Part shown: positions 1-6,224 of the stretch, in pieces
Numbering within the stretch: the first letter of the stretch is position 1
Layout of the letters: each line of letters begins with the position of its first letter
Origin: Methanothrix sp.
Lineage (GTDB): Archaea; Halobacteriota; Methanosarcinia; Methanotrichales; Methanotrichaceae
NCBI GenBank assembly: GCA_003162615.1
Contig: PMNG01000093.1
Location: 24,707-35,777, forward strand
Direction: 5' to 3'
Length of the DNA: 11,071 bases
Notes under the pieces: generated by a model
The model's input: the letters and a program-made list of their open reading frames with translations, nothing else
Databases searched by the model: none
What the model was told of the DNA's origin: nothing
Program-made: the position numbers and the translations under genes

Positions 1-159
1 CAGAATTTGTATAATAGCGAGTACAAACCCTATCCCTACAACTATCCTCAATCTGCACTGGACCTTGCGGACATTGCAAGAGCAAACCAAATGCTGTACA
101 ACTATGATTCCAGTGACTGGGAATACTGGGCCAACTTGTGGCTAAATGCACCCTACTAG
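1..159 (+). CDS. C-terminal fragment of an unidentified Tyr/Asn/Trp-rich protein
   Basis: An open frame runs from base 1 to a TAG at 157-159, giving the last 52 residues of a protein whose start lies outside the window. The fragment is very rich in Tyr, Asn, Pro and Trp. It has a YKPYPYNYP stretch, a helix-like part (ALDLADIARANQML) and an aromatic tail (DWEYWANLWLNAPY). There is no membrane segment and no motif I recognise. The aromatic and Asn content would suit a secreted protein, as for other proteins in this window, but that is a guess. The following 180 bases separate it from the next gene, which has its own promoter-like site, so co-transcription is not indicated. That the frame is coding is likely from its composition and clean end; its function is unknown. 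Confidence 0.6.
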   Translation, partial: QNLYNSEYKPYPYNYPQSALDLADIARANQMLYNYDSSDWEYWANLWLNAPY

Positions 160-300
160 GATCGCTTATGAAAAATAGCATGTTTGTTTGAGGTCCAGGG
201 GCAATTCCAGGAACAATATGTGACGTTTCCTAGCGGACATTCTGCCGCTGCACCAATAGAGGCGCATCATGTATTTAGAGTTGCCTAGAACGATCGACAA

Positions 301-336
301 TATTTTATAGAATGCAGAAGGAATGAGATTAGGAGA
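301..336 (+). promoter_or_regulatory. TATA-like element and Shine-Dalgarno site of the small secreted protein
   Basis: TATTTTATAG at 301-310 is an archaeal TATA-like box. AGGAGA at 331-336 is a Shine-Dalgarno match six bases before the ATG at 343. The spacing puts initiation near 330, so the leader would be short. Both elements support the ATG at 343 as the start. Confidence 0.5.
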
Positions 337-342
337 AAATAT

Positions 343-681
343 ATGAAGAAAGGTTGGTGTTTAGCGGCATTAATTCTGCTAATAGGCAGCAGTATGGTGC
401 TGATCGCGTCTTCCCAAGATCAGGTTGCATGGATAGTCTACGTTCATGAAGGAAACCTAAACGGGACGATGCTCTCTAATGTCCAGGTCACTGGACAAGA
501 CGCAGCGAGAAACAGCTTTCAAGGGATTACAGACTCAAATGGAGTTGTGGTCATTAGCGGACAACCAGGAACTTGGCAGTTTTCATTCACCAAAGATGGT
601 TATGACCCCCTTAGCTTGAATTATAATGTCACTGAGACTGGGGAGGGTGCGGTTTATCTCCAAAGAACTGCTCAATCTTAA
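343..681 (+). CDS. Small secreted protein with a carboxypeptidase regulatory-like (Ig-like) domain
   Basis: This 112-residue protein starts at an ATG with a good Shine-Dalgarno site. Residues 1 to about 24 form a signal peptide: MKKGW, then a hydrophobic core LAALILLIGSSMVLIA. The rest reads as one small beta-sandwich. An Asn/Gly-rich strand pair precedes the pattern VQVTGQD...GITDSNGVVVISGQPGTWQFSFTKDGYDP, which is the usual signature of carboxypeptidase-regulatory-like or PEGA-like domains: a 'variable turn, DxNG, G-x-W/Y-x-F, xxGY' series. There is no enzymatic motif. Such domains usually serve as structural or adhesive modules of surface proteins, and here the domain stands alone. NGT and NVT sequons fit an exported glycoprotein. 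It is flanked on both sides by non-coding stretches, so it is probably a single-gene unit. The domain class is fairly sure; its partner and role are unknown. Confidence 0.75.
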   Translation: MKKGWCLAALILLIGSSMVLIASSQDQVAWIVYVHEGNLNGTMLSNVQVTGQDAARNSFQGITDSNGVVVISGQPGTWQFSFTKDGYDPLSLNYNVTETGEGAVYLQRTAQS

Positions 682-1112
682 GAATGCGGCTGGTTCTGGC
701 ATATAGACCTCCTGCCTTGGGCTGTGGAACCTTATGCTTCTGCCCACGCTTCATGCGCCAAGATATGAATACCTGGCCGGGTCCTTACGGGATCAAAAGA
801 TCTGTGCCGGCAGAAAGGTGGCCGAGAAGATCGAGGTGCAGGCCGCAGCCCTGTTGGTATTTAGTTTGGCAGTCATTGAATACTGTTTGCCCAGTGCCGA
901 TTGGTCACATATAGACACGCGATACAGAGGCTACACAGTTCCTTCGGGCTCCCCGGAAAGTAGAAAGAATATTCAAAAATGCGATTGGGTGGGCTTTTTT
1001 CGTAGCCCGCCTCGGCTTCTTCTATTATGTATTTTTACAACTCGAAGATTTGAGTTAAATATCAATTATTTTGTTGTTTTGAAAACGAGCAATAGAAACG
1101 AGAAGAGTTAAT
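682..1112 (+). other. Stretch without a recognisable gene
   Basis: Two overlapping open frames (684-914 and 734-1111) occur here, but neither has a Shine-Dalgarno site, a coherent composition or a family motif. The longer one contains a short hydrophobic run (AAALLVFSLAVIEYCL) and ends in low-quality AT-rich sequence. GC content falls sharply after about 1020. Neither frame of the opposite strand translates to anything recognisable. This may be a decayed gene or a mobile-element remnant, but nothing identifies its source. Confidence 0.4.
987..1012. repeat. Inverted repeat (hairpin) in intergenic sequence
   Basis: GGTGGGCT at 988-995 pairs with AGCCCGCC at 1004-1011, giving an 8-bp stem with one G-T wobble and one further wobble at 987/1012. 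The 8-base loop is TTTTTCGT. The T-run is in the loop and not after the stem, so it is not a standard T-tract terminator. It marks the edge between GC-richer sequence and the AT-rich spacer ahead of the propeller gene. Confidence 0.4.
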
Positions 1113-1217
1113 CTCCTTAAAACACGACTATTTTCCTCTCGATGCACCATCCAGTTATATTCTCTATCCATTTCGTAGGTCTGCAGTAATCCTTTCAACT
1201 CCGCTCCTAAAACACGA
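1113..1217 (+). repeat. Direct repeat pair CTCC(T)TAAAACACGA
   Basis: CTCCTTAAAACACGA at 1113-1127 recurs as CTCCTAAAACACGA at 1204-1217, differing by one T and lying about 90 bases apart. A second pair, TGATATTCTA at 1235-1244 and 1272-1281, follows 37 bases apart, and related ATATTC cores occur near 1157 and 1216. They lie 150-330 bases upstream of the propeller gene start. They could be regulator-binding repeats or remnants of duplicated sequence; no promoter core is clear enough to call. Confidence 0.4.
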
Positions 1218-1431
1218 GATATTCCAAGCTGAAATGATATTCTAATATAGTTCAGCTAGCCAAGGAACAGGTGATATTCTATACAAAATTTTTTAAGTTA
1301 GTAAGGCTACTAATATTATCTTGCGGAGATGCGAGAATTCTAATTCAAAAATCAGGTATACTTAGATCCACCTAAAACGTTCACAGCATGCTTCGAACCT
1401 GGCAACTTTGGTAATTCTCCGTGGCAAAAAA

Positions 1432-1440
1432 GGAGTTGAT
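1432..1440 (+). promoter_or_regulatory. Shine-Dalgarno site that sets a TTG start at 1445
   Basis: GGAGTTGAT at 1432-1440 matches 8 of 9 bases of GGAGGTGAT, the complement of the usual archaeal 16S rRNA 3' end. It lies inside the reading frame if translation is counted from the GTG at 1421. It is correctly placed, four bases ahead, for the TTG at 1445. That start also gives a compact signal peptide. Confidence 0.65.
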
Positions 1441-1444
1441 AGAA

Positions 1445-3049
1445 TTGAAAGAATATATCGTTTTGGCACTGATACTGCTGAGCATATCGGTAGCATCTGC
1501 CCAGGATTGGCCTATGGTAAACTACGATAATGCCATGTCCAGGCACAGCCCGCAGACGCTAATAAGCAAGAACAATGTAAACCAGCTACAGGTCAAGTGG
1601 ATTCTCAACACTAACAGCTCGATTGAGAACTCGCCTTTGATAGTTGGAAAAACCGGTTATTGTCAAAACAATAATTACATGCAGGTTATCGCATTTGACA
1701 TGGATACTGGCTTGACCAAATGGAAGTACAGCCCCAATTTCACATCATTGTCTGTCGGGAGGGGAGGATTCTCTCACGGAATGTTGTGTGAAAATGGCAT
1801 CATATATGCGCCCACTGGTACAGCCGGGACCGTTGTAGCCTTAAACGCAACTAATGGTACGGTGATCTGGGAATCGCCACCTGTACAACCAATCGGTGGA
1901 GCCTTCCAGATGGTTGCTCCCCCGCTCATATGGAAGAATCTGGTCATCGCCGGATCGGCTGGAGGAGATGAGCCACCATTTGGTATCCCAGCAAGGGGAT
2001 CTGTTACAGGTCTTGATAAAAAAACCGGAAAGATTGTCTGGCAGACTAAGACGGCAGTAGGAGCATGGGTAGAAGGCAATAATACTAGCATGAACGGCGG
2101 AGCGACCGCGTGGTCTGGCGGGTCAATCGATACTGAGAAAGGAATAGCCTATCTGCCGTGTGGCAATGCGGCGCCAGATATGACTGCAGTAACCAGGCCA
2201 GGTCCCAACCTGTACATAAACAACATAATTGCACTAAACCTGACCGATGGAAAGATTCTGTGGAATACTCCGCTCGTGGCACAAGGTACAGTTTTCAATG
2301 TTAGCCTTCCCGACCTCCATGACTGGGACCCTTCCTTTGGAACTACTCTCGCTACAATGGACTTGGGCAAAGAGCCTCAAAAAATAGTCATAGGTCATGA
2401 TAAGAGAGGGGATATCATTGCCATGAATGCAACCACTGGAAAGCCCATATGGTTGAAGACATTGGGCGTGGTTTATCGAGATTCGGCCGCACCTGCAACA
2501 AACGGAAGCGGAGTAGTCTGGCCAGGAACTCAGAACGGCGTGGAAGCCTACACTGCGGCTGACAACAGCACAGCATACGCAGGAGTAAGCAATACAGGAG
2601 TTATTTTCTACCTCGGACCCGGAGTAGAAGGACACGTAGTGCCAGCCTTTGATGCTATGCCCAACGGAGTAGGCAATGGTTCCATTGTGGCGCTTGACCT
2701 CAAGACAGGCAAGATCAAATGGGAATACAAGACTGACTTCCCGACATGGTGCTCGCCTTTAGTGACAAATGGACTGGTCTTCTCAGGTCATATAACAGCT
2801 ACAGGAAAACCGTATATGTACAATGCATTTGCGGCTGCCACAGATACTCCACAGATCTCCTCAGGGATTATCATGGCCCTCGATGCAGATAGTGGCAAGG
2901 AGTTATGGGAGTTCAACGTTGGAGCACCTGTGGGAATAGGCGGGCCTTCGATTGGAGACGGTATGCTGCTTGTGCCCACTGGTAGCCCTGCTGAGATTGG
3001 TGCCAATCCAGGAGGCTATATCGTCGCTTTCGGGCTTCCTAAAAAGTAG
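1445..3049 (+). CDS. Secreted PQQ-binding-like beta-propeller protein, quinoprotein alcohol dehydrogenase type
   Basis: The protein is 534 residues from the TTG at 1445 (a GTG at 1421 would add eight). Residues 1-19 are a signal peptide, MKEYIVLALILLSISVASA. The mature part is a beta-propeller with recurring Trp-docking blades: GTVIWE, TGKIVWQ, DGKILWN, TGKPIWL, TGKIKWE and SGKELWE. Quinoprotein alcohol dehydrogenase landmarks are visible: GSAGGDE (170-176) before RGSVTGLD, GNAAPD (240-245), HDWD (292-295) and DKRG (319-322). By eye these line up with the Glu and Asn metal ligands, the catalytic Asp and the PQQ-contacting Lys/Arg. The residue two after the Asp is Ser, so the lanthanide (XoxF-type) Asp is absent. 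No adjacent CysCys pair is seen. About nine N-glycosylation sequons fit an exterior location. If active it would oxidise an alcohol or sugar outside the membrane. It may instead be a structural propeller, since PQQ synthesis is not known in methanogens. Confidence 0.85.
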   Translation: MKEYIVLALILLSISVASAQDWPMVNYDNAMSRHSPQTLISKNNVNQLQVKWILNTNSSIENSPLIVGKTGYCQNNNYMQVIAFDMDTGLTKWKYSPNFTSLSVGRGGFSHGMLCENGIIYAPTGTAGTVVALNATNGTVIWESPPVQPIGGAFQMVAPPLIWKNLVIAGSAGGDEPPFGIPARGSVTGLDKKTGKIVWQTKTAVGAWVEGNNTSMNGGATAWSGGSIDTEKGIAYLPCGNAAPDMTAVTRPGPNLYINNIIALNLTDGKILWNTPLVAQGTVFNVSLPDLHDWDPSFGTTLATMDLGKEPQKIVIGHDKRGDIIAMNATTGKPIWLKTLGVVYRDSAAPATNGSGVVWPGTQNGVEAYTAADNSTAYAGVSNTGVIFYLGPGVEGHVVPAFDAMPNGVGNGSIVALDLKTGKIKWEYKTDFPTWCSPLVTNGLVFSGHITATGKPYMYNAFAAATDTPQISSGIIMALDADSGKELWEFNVGAPVGIGGPSIGDGMLLVPTGSPAEIGANPGGYIVAFGLPKK

Positions 3050-3060
3050 AAATAATGCCA

Positions 3061-3107
3061 AGATGTGCCTTGAGCGGTTGTAGCCTGCTCACGCATCTTT
3101 CTTTTTC
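3061..3107 (+). terminator. Bipartite hairpin with T-rich tail after the propeller gene
   Basis: AGATGTG (3061-3067) pairs with CGCATCT (3092-3098), seven pairs with one wobble. Inside, TGAGC (3071-3075) pairs perfectly with GCTCA (3087-3091). The stems are separated by a 3-base bulge and closed by an 11-base loop. TTCTTTTTC follows immediately. The site begins 11 bases after the TAG of the propeller gene, so it is probably that transcript's 3' end and keeps it from running into the convergent cupredoxin gene. Confidence 0.6.
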
Positions 3108-3227
3108 GCGATTCATGCAGCTAAGGCTCAAGCTTCAATCGATTGATTGGATTATCGTCTATGAATGCTTAAGAAAAATAACGGGATATTGTCAATCCCT
3201 CGAAATCCAGTGACTTCGACCCTGAAG

Positions 3228-3992
3228 CTAGGTCACTATGAACTTGCCATACATGTTGACTGGATGGACATCGCATCTGAAGAAATAGGTCCCTGGATTA
3301 ACCGGAGCCATAAAGTTGTACGCTATCATCTTTGGCCCGTTGAAGATGTCCCCCAGAAAGATGGCCTTTGTCGCTGCCGATGTTTCGTATACTGCCAGAT
3401 TATGAGCGACACCGCGGTCCATATTATTGAAGAGTACTGTGACGTTTGAACCGGCAGGCACGGTAATGATGCTAGTGTTGAAGGCGATGTTCTGAGCGGT
3501 CAAGCCTATGGTCACACTTTTTGCATCCATTTTTGAGTTGCTCGTTACAGTGACGTTGACCTGGTCGAATACCAGCGGGATCAATGGAGTGTGGTCGTTG
3601 TTTGCAAGCTGAACCGAGAAGTTATGTTTGCCAGGCTTAACATTTGGCCAAGTCCAGGATTCGTTTACTGTGGGAACGAAAGTGCCTGCTGCCGTCACCG
3701 CAGGCTTTCCAATAGTTCTTGGAACAGGAACATCGAAGTAATAATGAATGTGTCCCTCGCCGAGAACATTTTTCTGGCCGTATTTGGGCACCAAATTGAA
3801 GTTCGTCACGTTGGCCGTTATGGTGACGTTTCCTGCGGACAGAGTTGTATTCTCTTTCGGTCCCATGATCATGATCTGCGGGTTTCTGCCTATTCCACTA
3901 TCCGCTGCATACGTCGGTAAAATAAGAATAACCAGAAAGACCATCGACAACATTATTTTACCTAAATTGAAGATAGGACTAACGCTTGCCAC
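3228..3992 (-). CDS. Secreted two-domain cupredoxin with an amicyanin-like type I copper site
   Basis: The protein is 254 residues from a GTG at 3992, preceded by AGGAGTGGAT. An internal ATG at 3953 is the alternative start. Residues 1 to about 29 are a signal peptide or anchor. The first domain (about 38-150) is an Ig-like fold with GEGHIHYYFD (78-87), W113/W115, GKH (121-123) and NNDHTPL (131-137), resembling DUF4399-type domains. Its clustered His81, His83, His123 and His134 could bind a second metal. The second domain (about 157-254) is a cupredoxin: AHNLAVY gives His197, and RCDVHPVNMYG gives Cys240, His243 and Met247, a C-x2-H-x3-M type I copper site close to the amicyanin spacing. At least eight sequons suggest a glycosylated surface protein. 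It should carry single electrons outside the cell. It converges on the propeller gene, its possible donor. Cupredoxin assignment is firm; the partner is inferred. Confidence 0.88.
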   Translation of the reverse strand: MASVSPIFNLGKIMLSMVFLVILILPTYAADSGIGRNPQIMIMGPKENTTLSAGNVTITANVTNFNLVPKYGQKNVLGEGHIHYYFDVPVPRTIGKPAVTAAGTFVPTVNESWTWPNVKPGKHNFSVQLANNDHTPLIPLVFDQVNVTVTSNSKMDAKSVTIGLTAQNIAFNTSIITVPAGSNVTVLFNNMDRGVAHNLAVYETSAATKAIFLGDIFNGPKMIAYNFMAPVNPGTYFFRCDVHPVNMYGKFIVT

Positions 3993-4019
3993 ACTAGATC
4001 CACTCCTATAATAATTTGG

Positions 4020-4028
4020 TTATATGTA
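4020..4028 (-). promoter_or_regulatory. Possible TATA box of the cupredoxin gene
   Basis: The reverse strand reads TACATATAA here, centred about 32 bases before the GTG at 3992. This spacing would place transcription start almost at the Shine-Dalgarno site. Either the leader is very short, another box is used, or translation begins at the ATG at 3953. The element itself is a good archaeal TATA match. Confidence 0.35.
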
Positions 4029-4125
4029 TCGCTCTAATCCTTTAATTATTTTACTATCATAAGCCCTAAAATTTTTACGCATTCATTAGATAATGGTTTT
4101 CTGCAAAACTATTTGGTGCCAATTC

Positions 4126-4486
4126 GAGGGATACATCATTTCGGAGCTGAAGGCCCCGGCCAAGAGGCATGATCTTCAAGCCTGTGCCTGGAGTCTATGA
4201 GAGGTCCAACAGATCGACTTCAACCTCCCTTTATTCCTCGATCATAGTAAAGTACAATCTCTCCCCCTAAACCCTGGAGGACCTGGAAAAGGAGGCTTAT
4301 CTCAAACGTTCTTCCTCACTGCCGAACCTGCACATCGAGACCAAGAGGCTGAAGAAGACCACCAAGGATTACGCAGGCACAGACTCGGTCCTGAAGTGGA
4401 TGCTTGTTATGTGTTTTGGCTACACCGGCTACAGAACACTAAGTTCGGCTCACGAAATTGCGGATGCAGCTCGCCTAGCTGAATAA
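4126..4486 (+). pseudogene. Decayed fragment of an archaeal B-family DNA polymerase (palm region)
   Basis: Three-frame reading reconstructs part of a B-family polymerase. In one frame EGYIISELKAPAK (4126-4164) is followed, one base shifted, by GMIFKPVPGVYE (4166-4201). Bases 4204-4221 read VQQIDF in the first frame. The second frame resumes with TSLYSSIIVKYNLSP (4223-4267), then a TAA at 4268 where Glu is expected, then TLEDLEKEAYL. Restored, this is motif A (DFxSLYPSI, here with Pro changed to Ser). Next comes TKRLKKTTKDYAGTDSVLKW and MLVMCFGYTGYR, the conserved segment before the usual NA(R/K)FG. The NA(R/K)FG element survives only as a shifted AAG TTC GG at 4441-4448. The frame stops at 4484. 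About 360 of more than 2,000 expected bases remain, with at least three frameshifts and a nonsense codon. It has no exonuclease domain and cannot be a working polymerase. It is probably a relic of a duplicated or mobile-element-borne polymerase. Confidence 0.85.
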
Positions 4487-4575
4487 TCGTCTTTCTCCTG
4501 ACTTAACTGACCGACAATGAAGTGATGCTCAGTGGATTTACCTGTACCGATCGATGCTGTTGTTCAACAATCTAT

Positions 4576-4992
4576 CTACATTGGGTAAGGCGAGAATTGG
4601 TCTGCAACAGCCCACCATTTGCCATTCTCTTTTAAAAAGACATACATATCGCGCCCTCCCATTTTGATTGTCTGACCGCCCATATCAAAGCTCATATCGA
4701 AATAATATGTCACAATTGCCGTGTAACCAAGTAATGTGATTAGCGGGTCTATTTCCTTCCAGGAGTTGATCTTAGCCGCTTTGGCAAACCCCATCCAGCT
4801 CGCGACACACGCATCGCAGCCCACAAGTCTTTCTCGTTTCGTCGGCGTTATCGCTACCATATCCTTGTGGAAATGGTTGACAAGGCCGGACCCGTCACCC
4901 TTCGTCCAGCAATCATTAAGTTCTCGCAAAGTATTCCATACTTCCCTCTTTATCGTTTCTTCCTGCGGTGTCATTTCCTGCGATATTGACAT
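4576..4992 (-). CDS. NTF2-like / SnoaL-like (DUF4440-type) protein
   Basis: The 138-residue protein starts at the ATG at 4992, with a second in-frame ATG at codon 7. There is no strong Shine-Dalgarno site. It has the layout of the NTF2-like superfamily. An N-terminal amphipathic helix (VWNTLRELNDCWTKGD, 18-33) is followed by HFHKDMVAITP (40-50), a helix with WMGFAKAA (66-73), and a curved sheet with SWKEIDPLITLLGYTAIVTYYFDM and GRDMYVFLKENGKWWAVADQFSP. The strand ending KWWAVADQFS is typical of ketosteroid-isomerase-like or DUF4440 members, which form a cone-shaped pocket and usually dimerise. No signal peptide is present, so it is cytoplasmic. Catalytic residues in this superfamily vary too much to name a substrate. 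It follows the Isf-like gene on the same strand about 310 bases further on, with its own TATA-like box, so it is probably separately transcribed. Confidence 0.8.
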   Translation of the reverse strand: MSISQEMTPQEETIKREVWNTLRELNDCWTKGDGSGLVNHFHKDMVAITPTKRERLVGCDACVASWMGFAKAAKINSWKEIDPLITLLGYTAIVTYYFDMSFDMGGQTIKMGGRDMYVFLKENGKWWAVADQFSPYPM

Positions 4993-5303
4993 ATTGCTAT
5001 CTTGTCAAGCAATTCTATCTAACCCTTCCGGTAAGTACCTGAATATTATATCTGTCCAGAAGCCCACAATCAGGAGTCTGAAGAAGGATAGCCACAAAGC
5101 TCAGGAGATCTACAGGAGATAACAGGCGAGCTGGGCAGTGTCATGTCAAGGAGCAGGCCATCCACCGAAGGGCTAGCAGGCTGAACTAATCCGACAGACG
5201 TGCCGAGGCGTCGGCTAGTCCTAATTACGAATCAGTTCATATTTCTAGCTTCGACTTACGGCTGATTGGGATCAATGAATTGAAGACCTCTGTCAGTAAT
5301 AAT
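4993..5303. other. Intergenic stretch, possibly with decayed coding sequence
   Basis: Apart from the promoter-like box at 5041-5052, I see no gene. On the + strand bases 5038-5122 read NIISVQKPTIRSLKKDSHKAQ and then EIYRR before a stop. This is Lys/Arg-rich and has no start, so it may be a coding relic, but I cannot identify it. GCCGA (5202-5206) and TCGGC (5211-5215) form a tight 5-bp hairpin with a 4-base loop. Confidence 0.35.
5041..5052 (-). promoter_or_regulatory. Possible TATA box of the NTF2-like gene
   Basis: The reverse strand reads GATATAATATTC, centred about 54 bases before the ATG at 4992. Transcription would then start near 5020 with a leader of about 28 bases. The match is good, but short AT-rich elements like this are common in such sequence. 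Confidence 0.4.
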
Positions 5304-6113
5304 TCATGAATTCCACGGAACTCCCTGGAACTCCTTCAATGTGTTTCGTCTTACTATTTTGCCGACCAATACGGCAATCATATTTTTGACTGGATTTATT
5401 TTCGCATCTGTATAATACTGTCTACCCTTCTCAAACCATCCGTTTTCCTTGAAATAGGTATAGTCGCACTCTGAAAGGTTGTATTCGTGAGCTGTAGCAA
5501 ATGCTGCCTGTTGAGCCCTAAAGGCGATGAGCGAGATTAGTCTTGGCGAAGGAGGTTGTTTCGCCTGCAAGGCTTCAAAAAACTTCCTTGCAGCGAGATT
5601 TATATCTTTATCGATTCTGTTTTTCGATTTTAGAGCGACATTACTTTCTGGAGTGTAAAATCCTGCTGTATGGACCAGATTGAAGCCTGCATATCTAATA
5701 ACGGAGAGACGATCAATGGTTTCTTTCAGGCCTAAAGCTCCAGTTGTGCACACGATCATGACCTTCTGCCTGAAGAACCGTGGCCGATGGAGGGTATAGG
5801 CAAACCTATCCAAGAGGTTCTTCATCAGGGCAGTGACATTCAAACTGTACACGGGCGAGACGAAGATAACCCCATCTGCATCTATCATCTGTTTTTCAAT
5901 GTCCTTCCGATCATCTTTCAAAGGACAGCGGTCATCTCCAATCGAAAGGCACAACCAGCATCCTCGGCAAAGTTCAAGATGAGAATCTCTGAGAAAGAAG
6001 TAGTTGAACTCGATGTCACCAAGCGTTCTCATCCTCTTCTCAATCCGTTTGACTATCTTGTAGCTATTGCCCATCTTCCGAGGGCTCCCTATTATCACGA
6101 GCACTTGCGACAT
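5304..6113 (-). CDS. Isf-like iron-sulfur flavoprotein (NADPH-dependent FMN reductase / flavodoxin fold)
   Basis: The protein is 269 residues from the ATG at 6113, with GGAG four bases ahead. An upstream in-frame TTG at 6131 would add six residues, MISWRT, not typical of the family. The N-terminus MSQVLVIIGSPRKMGNS is the FMN phosphate-binding loop of the NADPH-dependent FMN reductase family, and SPVYSLNVTALMKNLLDRF (86-104) supplies the second flavin loop. Between them Cys49, Cys52, Cys55 and Cys63 form C-x2-C-x2-C-x7-C, the compact motif that binds the [4Fe-4S] cluster in Isf of methanogens. These proteins are cytoplasmic, accept electrons from ferredoxin and have been linked to reduction of oxygen or peroxide. 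The C-terminal part (about 170-269) is longer than in short flavodoxins and has no further motif I recognise. It lies 111 bases downstream of the hydrolase gene but has its own TATA box. Confidence 0.87.
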   Translation of the reverse strand: MSQVLVIIGSPRKMGNSYKIVKRIEKRMRTLGDIEFNYFFLRDSHLELCRGCWLCLSIGDDRCPLKDDRKDIEKQMIDADGVIFVSPVYSLNVTALMKNLLDRFAYTLHRPRFFRQKVMIVCTTGALGLKETIDRLSVIRYAGFNLVHTAGFYTPESNVALKSKNRIDKDINLAARKFFEALQAKQPPSPRLISLIAFRAQQAAFATAHEYNLSECDYTYFKENGWFEKGRQYYTDAKINPVKNMIAVLVGKIVRRNTLKEFQGVPWNS

Positions 6114-6181
6114 TGTTCTCCACGATATCAACTATCCTGCTTTGACTTACTCTTATGCAATAAAAGCAGAAATAATAACAT

Positions 6182-6191
6182 CTATATAAAG
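6182..6191 (-). promoter_or_regulatory. TATA box of the Isf-like gene
   Basis: The reverse strand reads CTTTATATAG, a near-consensus archaeal TATA box, centred about 73 bases before the ATG at 6113. Initiation would be expected near 6160, leaving a leader of about 45 bases. It sits in the 111-base gap after the hydrolase gene and supports independent transcription. Confidence 0.6.
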
Positions 6192-6224
6192 ATCGAGATT
6201 CTATGGCTGAAAAATAAGGCTGGA

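Noticed and set aside
684..1111. Possible transposase remnant in the open frames 684-914 and 734-1111
   Set aside because: A short hydrophobic run faintly recalls the C-terminus of some transposases, but no DDE residue context, terminal inverted repeat or target duplication could be found.
1113..1281. CRISPR-like repeat array
   Set aside because: There are only two copies of each short repeat, with unequal spacing and one-base differences, and no cas genes nearby.
2234..2635. Reverse-strand open frames inside the propeller gene (for example 2234-2635 and 1774-2091)
   Set aside because: They are antisense to a strongly conserved protein, and their products are Cys/Ser/Pro-rich translations typical of shadow frames.
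5080..5220. tRNA or structured RNA between the NTF2-like and Isf-like genes
   Set aside because: There is no cloverleaf, no T-loop consensus GGTTCRA and only a 5-bp local hairpin.
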